Assembly (NCBI GenBank): GCA_948146395.1
Contig: OX411543.1
Location: 57,279,689 to 57,343,688 of the forward strand
DNA from: Fragum whitleyi
Lineage: Eukaryota; Mollusca; Bivalvia; Cardiida; Cardiidae
Direction of reading: 5' to 3'
Length of the DNA: 64,000 bases
Shown here: in pieces, positions 56,981-64,000 of the stretch
How positions within the stretch are numbered: position 1 is the stretch's first letter
Layout of the letters: the number at the start of each line of letters is the position of its first letter
Made by a program: the position numbers and the translations under genes
Notes under the pieces: model-generated
What the model was told of the DNA's origin: nothing
The model's input: the letters and a program-made list of their open reading frames with translations, nothing else
Database searches by the model: none

Positions 56981-58504
56981 TATGGCTGCCATCTCGTCTT
57001 TTAAATTTCGGGAACATCAAATTAGCCCTAGATAACCAAGAAGAAAATTTCAAAAAAATCAAATAATTTTCCAATTCAGTTTGAAAACCGTTATTAGCAG
57101 GAGAAACCAAAGATACCGAATATTAATATCAATACATGATTCTTTCTCGGAGGGGCTTGTGAACAATTAAATTGATTAATCTTTTTACCCCCCCCCCCCC
57201 CCCCCCCCCCCCTCCGAATGATATTCGTGTTTAAAATTCAGGATTTTGGGATTTCAATTTCGACATGAATTGATAGAACGGTAGCTAAAGTCCTAAATAT
57301 AGGTGACTGGTCCTTAAAATGAGTTTAAATATGAAGCAATGTTTGCATAGGGATTCTTATGTAAATCACGCATCTTCTTGGCTGCCATCTAGAAAATGCC
57401 CATAAAGGCAGTCGGGACACAAAATATTGATTAAAAGTTTTTTTATTCTCACTTAGTGAGGTCGGTTAAACATACCTTTGTACTCTCATAAAAGGGACTT
57501 GAGGATGGTTTGTCTCCTCTTGTCTTGTGATCTGCAACAAAAGTTTGCAAATTTCATATTCAAGATTAGCTGCCATCTACCATTCAATCTTCAAATAGAT
57601 TTTTTTTCAGTTTGTAGCTAGAACACCAAATATATATGTTTTGGCTCTTAAAGATAAAAAAATGAAGATTGTTCGTATGCAAGTTGTTCAAATACCTTTT
57701 CTTGTATTTTCATTGTCTGCCATTTAGACCCCATAAAGGCTGTCGGGACCCAAAATATCGACAAGAAACAAATAAATTCAACCTTGGGGATGTTGCATTA
57801 ACAATTTCATGGTACGATCAGAGAGGATTGTGGGCAAAATACATGTTGAACTTTCATCTTTCATAGAATGCTACAGAAACTAGCAAAATTTCTATCTTAA
57901 ACGGGCTTCCACCTCTCATAAAGGATGTTTGGATATCCAAATTATCTTCAACTAATAGATATCGTTCCATGAACGTAAAATATTCTTGTTTTGGTCTTTA
58001 AATATGATTTAAAATAAAAGGGTGTCTATATAATGTATCCTGGTTCATTAATATGTTTATTGGCTGCCATTTAGAAAAATAAATATCAGAAATGCTGGCG
58101 GGACTCTAAAAATCGAATTTTAACAACTTGATTTGATCTCAGAAAGGTCATTTCAACAATACCATAGCAATTAACAATATGATCTATGGTGTAGTACATG
58201 GTGAACACTTTTATCTCTTTGCATTCATCGAAAAAAAAAAAAGCAAAATTCTTAATTAGAACTGGCTGCCATCTCCCATTTCGGAAGTTGGGATCTGTAA
58301 AATCGTTATAAAGGGTTTTACAAGAACGCAAAATATACATGTATTAGACACTCAAAAAATATTTAAAATGAAGAAAATCCCTCTATAGTGTATCAAAGGT
58401 AAAATGAATCTCTTCTTGGCTGCCATCTAGAAAACCACACGGAATGGCAGTTGAGACCCAAATTACCACCTGTTAACATTTTGATTATCAATCAGAGAGG
58501 TTCT
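56981..58504 (+). repeat. Dimeric ~345 bp tandem array (GCTGCCATCT array)
   Basis: GCTGCCATCT or a close variant occurs at 56985, 57381, 57569, 57716, 57905, 58063, 58265 and 58419. From 57381 the steps alternate 188, 147, 189, 158, 202, 154, so the true repeat is a dimer of 336-358 bp. Associated words are AAAGGCAGTCGGGACCCAAA and TTAAAATGAAG. A C run (57187-57212) interrupts the first part. Non-coding. Confidence 0.8.
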
Positions 58505-58585
58505 AATGAACATTTTCATACAACTCTCGGGGGCCCTTAGAGGGGTTCACGGTGACCCATCTTAGCCCACGAACTTAAAAGTTGC

Positions 58586-58804
58586 TTTATAACATATCTC
58601 CATTATGAGAGGGTTAAGTTAATAGTAAGACAACGTTCATATATACATTATCATTTATTGTGGCAAAACTGGTTTATCTCACCAGACTCGTATGACTAGA
58701 ACAAATATAAACAGAAGAGGTAGATTGAATCTGGTGAGGACTGTTCCAGCTTGCCTCCTTCTTTCTTGGGGTTAAGAGGCTTTATGAAATAATGCCTTGT
58801 GCCC
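58586..58804 (-). repeat. 219 bp direct repeat, distal copy (proposed B2)
   Basis: Identical to 59196-59414 except one base (T at 58620, A at 59230). Begins TTATAACATATCTCC and ends GCCTTGTGCCC on the plus strand. The spacing is exactly 610 bp. It lies on the 3' side of the minus-strand recombinase element. Confidence 0.9.
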
Positions 58805-59195
58805 CGCACCAAGAATGAAGGGGCATGCTGCACATCCTAAACCAGTAGGCATTGCTCAGCAAGGAGATGAGGCGGGGTTGGATGGTGGATAAGATCGAAA
58901 TGAAACACGGAGAGAATTTTTACTAGTAAACAAAGAGAATTCAGAACGAGGATTCTTGCTAGGTCATGTGACGAAAGTTAATGAGATTCATAACAAGATG
59001 GCCAATGAAAATGGCTGAATATATCACATGACTCTGGGTGAGTTTATTGAATGGCTGTTTCTTATCACGTGACCTCATTATTATGAAATAATAGGGCCAG
59101 ATGAAAATAAACAGCAAAGTGAAAGTAGAATTCAATGAACAATGGCCAGTTTCATTACGATCTTTTATAAACCACGTTTATTCCATAAACTTCAA
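58805..59195 (-). repeat. 391 bp between the direct repeats (proposed A2)
   Basis: No coding signal. If the element has Ngaro/PAT-type split direct repeats, an identical segment should lie upstream of the RT frame, beyond the window edge. Confidence 0.4.
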
Positions 59196-59414
59196 TTTAT
59201 AACATATCTCCATTATGAGAGGGTTAAGTAAATAGTAAGACAACGTTCATATATACATTATCATTTATTGTGGCAAAACTGGTTTATCTCACCAGACTCG
59301 TATGACTAGAACAAATATAAACAGAAGAGGTAGATTGAATCTGGTGAGGACTGTTCCAGCTTGCCTCCTTCTTTCTTGGGGTTAAGAGGCTTTATGAAAT
59401 AATGCCTTGTGCCC
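59196..59414 (-). repeat. 219 bp direct repeat, proximal copy (proposed B1)
   Basis: See 58586-58804; one mismatch in 219 bases. The near-identity implies a recent duplication or an element-linked terminal repeat. Confidence 0.9.
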
Positions 59415-59920
59415 AAGGAAAACATTGTGTCAAAGGAATAAGCTGAATTGCATGACTGGCCTTTGACATGATGTTTTGTCCCCAGGAAAGAAGGTTTCGT
59501 CATTGCTGAGCAATACAATCAAAGAAAAAGGGGGGATAACATTCATAAAGATATGAAGACAATTAAAACATGGGATTTAAACATTCTATTCGGGTAGCAA
59601 CTGGTACATTTCGGGATTCGGTGTCACAGTCCAAAGTGCATAGATGCCAGAAATGTACCCTGCTAGAAGCTTAAGATGACGGGAAGAATAATGTATAATT
59701 CAAAACTTTCCTTATGCATGTCAGTCTTAAGCGTGGCTAGAATCTGTTAAGCAAACTTAATACCCTTAATGAGTTGAAATAAAATCAATCATATAACAGA
59801 GGGCTAGTGCAAGTGGGCTGTAGATGCATCAGCAGTGAAGGCACCTAAGAGGCCAGGCTCTAGACCTTTGTTATTGACAAGCAGTTTCAGAACATTGGGA
59901 GTGTAAAAATGAGAATAACG
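59415..59920. other. Non-coding tail of the recombinase element, no gene seen
   Basis: No coding motif; lies between the direct repeat and the hairpin array. Confidence 0.5.
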
Positions 59921-60489
59921 GCCTACGATAGCAGGCTTTACCTACGAAAGCAGGTATTGCAAATGAAGTCTACGATAGCAGACTGGACCTACGATAGCAG
60001 GTGCTGAGTCGACGATAGCCGGTCGTACCTACGATAGCAGGTATCGCGGAATAAGCTTTCCATAGCATGCTGTACTTATGAAATGAAAACCGATGACAGC
60101 AGACTGTACCTGCGAAACAGGCATAGTCATATGAGCTGAAAGACTGCACTCTGCCTACGATAGCAGGAATAGTAATAGGGCTGATATCATGCTTTGCATA
60201 AAAGTTAGCAAATGGTAGCAGATAGCTGGTATAGTAGAGAGATGTGACTGAAAACAACCCTACGATAGCAGGTATTGTATTGAGAGCCAACTGAAAACCA
60301 GTCTACGATAGCAGACTGGACCTACGATAGCAGGTGAAGTTGAACTGGCTTGAAAGCAGCCTACGATAGCAGGCCATATTTAGGATAGCCGGTGATGTAT
60401 TTCAAATGTGTGAAGGAAGGTCTATGATTGTATACTGAGTACTGAACCTACGATAGCAGGTATTGAAAACGAAACCTACGATAGCAGGC
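59921..60489. repeat. Array of 16-bp hairpins with invariant ACGATAGC loop
   Basis: Words of the form NNCT-ACGATAGC-AGNN occur at 59921, 59968, 59987, 60027, 60153, 60258, 60301, 60320, 60359, 60446 and 60474, with variants at 59940 (ACGAAAGC), 60008 (GTCG...CGGT) and worn ones near 60080, 60105 and 60380. Stems co-vary: ACCT/AGGT, GCCT/AGGC and GTCT/AGAC. The GTCT hairpin is followed by TGG and an ACCT hairpin twice (59968-60002 and 60301-60335), 333 bp apart. Spacing is irregular, so not a simple satellite and not CRISPR. It lies in the presumed 3' untranslated part of the minus-strand element. Confidence 0.9.
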
Positions 60490-61100
60490 TGTTTTTTTTT
60501 TTTTTACACCTATGTGGCAGGTTGATGAATGTAACTAACAACAGCAGGCTTATTATGCAAAGACAGTCTGTTGTAGCTGCATTATAAGAGTTGGTTATAC
60601 AGTGAACCCTGAAAAGAACAATGCTGAATCCAAGAATATTACATCTTTAGCAGGAGACTAAGACTGAACTGTAATAATGTCAATCCAATCTGGGTCGATA
60701 AACCCAGTTGTTCTTTTTTTTTTTTTTTTTTTATTAAAATCAAAGAGTGGAAAGTGTGGCATGTTCAAAACTTGACTGATATGCTGGAGAAGACCCAGAC
60801 CAAGATTGGACTGCTGGAATAGTCTCGAGGCCAATCCGAGCCTGGGCCTCCTGCCAAATGTAGAAATAATCTACCAGCATGATTTGATACACATTATTCT
60901 AAATTGAAGTTCATCTATATTACTAGTGGCCCTGATGTCGACATAAGCATACAACATCCGGGCCACTGTCACATTAGGTGATACGTATTAGCATGTTCAT
61001 ACATATGGATGAAGATAAATAGTACAAAATCCAGTCAGTAATGAAAGAGTGATACAACAGAGTTTAAATAGGTGATAAAAATGATGAATTGATATGGAAA
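60490..61100. other. Non-coding; T runs and a palindrome
   Basis: T runs at 60492-60505 and 60715-60732. AGTGGCCCTGATGT at about 60925 pairs with ACATCCGGGCCACT near 60953-60966, a hairpin of about 42 bp. No gene seen. Confidence 0.6.
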
Positions 61101-62105
61101 ATAGCTAAAAGTGAGATAAGCTACGGTGCTTTACGAGGATTTCTGTCAGACTGTAATTTAAGCATTGGCTGTAAGGGAAGAAGACGGAGCAGGGGACAGG
61201 AGAAATTGCATTTTGATACAATGCCTCACTCCCCCAATCCATTCCCGTTCCATTTGTTATATGAAGTGACAAGAAATGACCTTTCCATATTAAAAAGTGT
61301 ATGGCAAGAGATGGAGCAGGGGACGGAAAATAGCACTTTGATACCATGCCCCCGTCCCCAAATCCAACTCCTCCCTTATGAAAATGTTGAAAGGTGTTAA
61401 GCCAATTCCCTAACTTCTAGTTAAATCATGACAGCTGAGCGCCCGACGATTGGATCCTGGTTTTCCTTGCCCCAGTACTTTCGCCACATAGTTCTGCTGT
61501 CTGCTATTATATCTAAGCTATTGATTGGAGACAAATTTGGAAGGACGAATGCTGCGATTGGGGATTGAACCATGGGCCTTTTGGGTAGCAGTCTGACGTG
61601 CTACTACTGCACACTGATTGCAGCTGCTCCTGTGACAAGAAATGGCATTTCAAGTACTCTTAGTATGGTGAAAACAAAGCCGGAGACCAAGAAATCGCAT
61701 GTCAATACAACTTCCAAATCCCCGGATCCATAACCATAAACTTTCCCCGTTTTACAAAATTTTTGACCTGTCCAAATTCAAAGGTTTTGCAGAAGAAAAT
61801 TCAAAGTGCAATAATTTGAAAAATAACCATTCGGTAGGGTAGAAAATAGTGTGGATAAAGAAGAAATTGCTTGTCAGAAGCAACCTCTTCCCCCCTCACA
61901 ATGTTTTCCCAATCATAAGATGACGGGCACGCAAAAAGCAGGGATTAAACAGCAAAGGGCTAAGAATGGACCCTTTGATATTAGAAATGAGTGGTGAGAA
62001 AAAAGGGACCAGGAGAAAGAAAAATTATATATCAATACAACACTTCAATCCCCAAATCTATTCCATCCTATGACCATAAACAATCTTTCATATTTAAGAA
62101 AATGA
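61101..62105. repeat. Degenerate GACAGGAGAAAT...TCAATACAAC repeats
   Basis: A loose repeat with GGAGCAGGGGACAGGAGAAA, TTTGATACAATGCC, CCCCAATCCATTCC recurs near 61190, 61310, 61690 (GAGACCAAGAAATC, GTCAATACAACTTCC), 61860 and 62005 (ACCAGGAGAAAG, ATCAATACAACACTTC). Frames of 80 and 103 codons here are shadows of it. It lies between the recombinase stop and the hairpin array. Confidence 0.55.
61430..61640 (-). mobile_element. tRNA-derived SINE-like fragment
   Basis: On the minus strand TAGTAGCACGTCAGACTG is followed by GGCCCATGGTTCAATCCCC (box B at 61560-61571), the same tRNA-like order as in the SINE at 52035 (TAGCGCGTCGGACTG ... GGTTCGATCCCC). The body after it differs from that SINE. Box A is unclear, so this is a worn or different SINE family. 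Confidence 0.5.
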
Positions 62106-62113
62106 AGCTCTCT

Positions 62114-63121
62114 TTAAGACTGGTATTTTGACATGGAGAGCTGTGCTTCTTTAATTGTCTGTGGGTCGGTGTGAATGTATGTAGTATAGCAGTCGGATGA
62201 CCATCGTCCTAGAGTTTTTATCAAATGGTCTTCCAAACGTGTTTTGGAGCAAGTAGTAGCAGCTCCGATTCTAAGACTATGTCCATTGTATTTCGAATCG
62301 TCATGGCCCGAGCACTGTAGCACGAATTTCAAATTGCTTATAAATTTATTGCGAGTTAAGGGCAAACCATTCTCGGTTACAAAGAGGGCCGGTGACTGAG
62401 TTGCTGGTCTGTATTTCAAATATGAGAACATTGCTGATACTGGGCACACTTGATTGTTCGTGGCAAAAACGTGTATATCAACATCTTGTCTGAAGGGGTC
62501 TGTTTTAGATTGACGTAAAGTGAGTGTTAGCTTGGTTGGAGACAGGCTGATATCATTGATACATAGTAGATTTTGGTCATCCATGGAATAGCTTGTATTT
62601 GTAGTGAACTCTCCGCACCGCAAGAACCCAAAAAACGCAAGGCAGCATGTCGCAATCATTAGTTTGTCTTCATAGATACCAAAGCAACCTTTGTTCATGT
62701 AATCGACTAGTTGTGATAGGATAATATTGTCTATTGGAAGTCTCTCGCGTTTGGATGAGATTTGATTTCTTTTGACAGACTGTAGGAAAGTTTGCACTTG
62801 CACGTTTCTTGAATTTGAGGCTAGAGGTGATTCTACGCCATGACGTATATAGAAGAATCTCAAACCACACAGGTAAAGTTTTATTGTTGAGTATTTGAGG
62901 TTTTGGTATTTATGACAAACAGCAATAAACTGTATAAGCAAGTCTTCTGAGATAGGGGGGATTTTGTCCAACGCGCCTGTGATTTGTTGCTCAGTAAGAA
63001 ACTCTCTGTAACACTTCACACCCGAATCGTAAACTTTTGTTGTATTTGAGCTTAGAGCAGAGTTCCATAGTTCATCTACTGTGGATTGTAGTTCCAAATC
63101 ACGTCCGAAATTTTTGGACAC
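62114..63121 (-). CDS. Tyrosine recombinase of a YR retrotransposon
   Basis: A 335-residue uninterrupted protein. The N-terminal half (about 10-125) is the helical core-binding region (TKVYDSGVKCYREFL, LKYSTIKLYLCGLRFFYIRH). The catalytic part has R168 (FGFLRCGEF), K206 (LRQSKTDP), H281-R284 (NGHSLRIGA), W307 (LGRWSSD) and the nucleophile, most likely Y315 (CYTTYIHT): the complete R-K-H-R-H/W-Y set. In DIRS/Ngaro elements this enzyme integrates the circular DNA copy, without making a target duplication. The start codon lies inside the preceding RT-RNase H gene (46-base overlap in another frame), as in compact retroelements. No stop or frameshift, so it may be active. Not a phage integrase: the neighbour is a reverse transcriptase and the genome is animal. 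Confidence 0.93.
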   Translation of the reverse strand: MSKNFGRDLELQSTVDELWNSALSSNTTKVYDSGVKCYREFLTEQQITGALDKIPPISEDLLIQFIAVCHKYQNLKYSTIKLYLCGLRFFYIRHGVESPLASNSRNVQVQTFLQSVKRNQISSKRERLPIDNIILSQLVDYMNKGCFGIYEDKLMIATCCLAFFGFLRCGEFTTNTSYSMDDQNLLCINDISLSPTKLTLTLRQSKTDPFRQDVDIHVFATNNQVCPVSAMFSYLKYRPATQSPALFVTENGLPLTRNKFISNLKFVLQCSGHDDSKYNGHSLRIGAATTCSKTRLEDHLIKTLGRWSSDCYTTYIHTDPQTIKEAQLSMSKYQS

Positions 63122-64000
63122 TTCTCTGGTAGTAGATTTGCGTTTGGTGCTGCTTTGCGGAATCTTTCCATCTGAAATCGAGACAGAGCATCGGCAATTA
63201 CGTTGGTCCGAGAGGGAATATGTCGCGCATTAAATGTGAAATTATTTGTTGCAGCTAGCCATGTTAATTGCCTCATTAGGCCCATTATATTGAGACATTT
63301 TGAACGCCCCTTGTTTAGGATTTTTACTGTAGCTTCATTGTCACAATAAAATATGATTTTTTTGCACGACCATTGTTTGCTCCACAAAACAGCTGCAGCA
63401 ACGATAGGATACAGTTCCAAAAAGGCCATAGATGCTTTATGGTATATTTCAGCTGGCCATTTTTCGCAGAACCACTTGTTTTTGAAGTATGCAGAAAACC
63501 CTAGAGTAGAACTTGCATCAGTGTAAAGTTGCATGTCATCGGACGTCACAAATTGATCTTCATAGAACATAGATACTCCATTCCAGTTTTGGAGGAAATT
63601 TTCCCACATTTCTAAGTCCTCTTTACAAACTTTAGTAAGGTGCACATAATGGTGGAGCTCTTTTACAGTTGTTGATAGATTGATTAGATATGAAACAAAG
63701 CTTCTACCAGGGCGAATAACTCGAGATGCGAATTGGAAGTGTCCTAGTAATTGAAGTAGCTGTCTTTTGGTACAGGATTTCTTGTTCAAGAGTAAAGAAA
63801 TAAACTGGATTATTCGAGAAACTTTGTCCTCTGGAAGTCTCGATTCTAAAGACTCTGAGTCCAGGATAACACCAAGATATTCAAGACAAGGGGTTGGTCC
63901 TATCGTTTTAGAAGGGGAAATAGGAATCTTCAGCCTATTGAAAATGAGGGTTATTAAGGCCATGGTACGTTCCCCGTCAGATAAGGGGTCTTGAACCGTG
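63076..64000 (-). CDS. Reverse transcriptase-RNase H of a YR retrotransposon (partial)
   Basis: Open from the window edge to a stop at 63076; the first in-frame ATG (63963) is internal, since TVQDPLSDGERT reads on upstream. The first ~100 residues are the end of the RT (CLEYLGVILDSESLESRLPE, then QLLQLLGHFQFASRVIRPGR). RNase H follows with D149 (LYTDASS), E183 (FLELYP), D208 (YCDNEATV) and D258 (VIADALSR). The L-G-V-x-L-D and RPGR blocks are the DIRS-clade style. The protein ends about 35 residues after RNase H, with no methyltransferase domain before the recombinase. It supplies reverse transcription for the element; the catalytic YxDD block lies outside the window. Confidence 0.92.
   Translation of the reverse strand, partial: TVQDPLSDGERTMALITLIFNRLKIPISPSKTIGPTPCLEYLGVILDSESLESRLPEDKVSRIIQFISLLLNKKSCTKRQLLQLLGHFQFASRVIRPGRSFVSYLINLSTTVKELHHYVHLTKVCKEDLEMWENFLQNWNGVSMFYEDQFVTSDDMQLYTDASSTLGFSAYFKNKWFCEKWPAEIYHKASMAFLELYPIVAAAVLWSKQWSCKKIIFYCDNEATVKILNKGRSKCLNIMGLMRQLTWLAATNNFTFNARHIPSRTNVIADALSRFQMERFRKAAPNANLLPEKCPKISDVIWNYNPQ

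Larger units (their letters stand above)
58586..64000 (-). mobile_element. Tyrosine-recombinase retrotransposon, Ngaro-like, 3' part
   Basis: The order on the minus strand is RT-RNase H, overlapping YR, about 2.7 kb non-coding with the hairpin array, then the repeat-spacer-repeat block. The absence of a methyltransferase domain and the direct (not inverted) 3' repeats point to Ngaro rather than DIRS1. The 5' part (gag-like ORF, first RT blocks, A1) lies beyond the window. The lower boundary is inferred; the 2.7 kb tail is long for such an element and could contain unrelated insertions such as the SINE-like piece at 61430. Confidence 0.6.

Noticed and set aside
59921..60489. CRISPR-like repeat-spacer array
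   Set aside because: The repeat is only 16 bases, is itself a full palindrome, spacing is irregular, many copies are degenerate, and the DNA is animal.
61089..61400. 103-codon frame near the recombinase element as an extra ORF (for example a hydrolase)
   Set aside because: It is on the opposite strand to the element, covers a degenerate DNA repeat, and shows no hydrolase motif.
62114..63121. Phage or bacterial integrase
   Set aside because: It overlaps a DIRS-clade RT-RNase H gene and sits among animal repeats.
1..64000. Endogenous viral sequences
   Set aside because: No capsid, envelope or polymerase motifs other than LINE and YR-retrotransposon reverse transcriptases were recognised.

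Overview
Animal DNA, most likely from a mollusc and probably a bivalve. The window is A+T-rich, has no operons, and is built almost entirely of transposable elements and their remains. The mollusc assignment rests on repeat idioms I associate with bivalve genomes: 3' hairpins such as GCTCACCTGAGC...GCTCAGGTGAGC, GACGGACGG microsatellites beside 150-175 bp tandem cores, AACAAGAG-plus-hairpin ends, and a tRNA-derived SINE ending in GCGGCGTAAAACTC plus TCAA repeats. That is recognition from memory and was not searched. I find no host gene that I would call with confidence. The best non-transposon candidate is a broken receptor-like frame at 40616-41356.

Layout. 0-7 kb: a foldback MITE (called M1 here), simple repeats, a 3'-intact LINE on the minus strand (2947-5180) carrying a nested MITE, and a degenerate 150-160 bp array (5190-6632). 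7-22 kb: more M1 copies, a 1.3 kb unit holding a LINE endonuclease fragment (8462-9761), two LINE C-terminal remnants (10980-11640, 19100-19720), a ~172 bp array, a second foldback family (called E) and a hairpin-ended array element (15417-17260). 22-26 kb: a 3.8 kb element with ~600 bp inverted arms and a 5 bp flanking repeat. 26-35 kb: two inverted copies of one hairpin-ended array family, one of them holding a nested element of another family, with a LINE 3' end between them. 35-47 kb: a SINE, M1 remnants, a small hairpin-ended element, the receptor-like frame, the second 1.3 kb LINE-fragment unit, and a hairpin-ended element with a dimeric array. 47-56 kb: a decayed Tigger/pogo transposase, two blocks of a 21 bp palindromic repeat, a second SINE with a clear target duplication, and array remnants. 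56-58.6 kb: a dimeric ~345 bp tandem array. 58.6-64 kb: the 3' part of a tyrosine-recombinase retrotransposon on the minus strand (RT-RNase H, then recombinase), followed by a long non-coding tail with an array of 16-bp hairpins and a 219 bp direct repeat spaced as expected for split direct repeats.

How it fits together. The recurrent theme is a set of elements sharing one plan: AACAAG(AG), a short hairpin, a subterminal repeat, a core of 150-175 bp tandem units, a C/G-rich GACGG-type stretch, then a 3' hairpin that re-uses the subterminal repeat, and TAAAAA. This matches what is known of Helentron-associated non-autonomous elements (DINE-1/HINE) and oyster pearl-type elements. No Rep/helicase gene is in the window, so the autonomous partner must lie elsewhere. 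The only protein-coding frames that look intact belong to the tyrosine-recombinase element at the right end.
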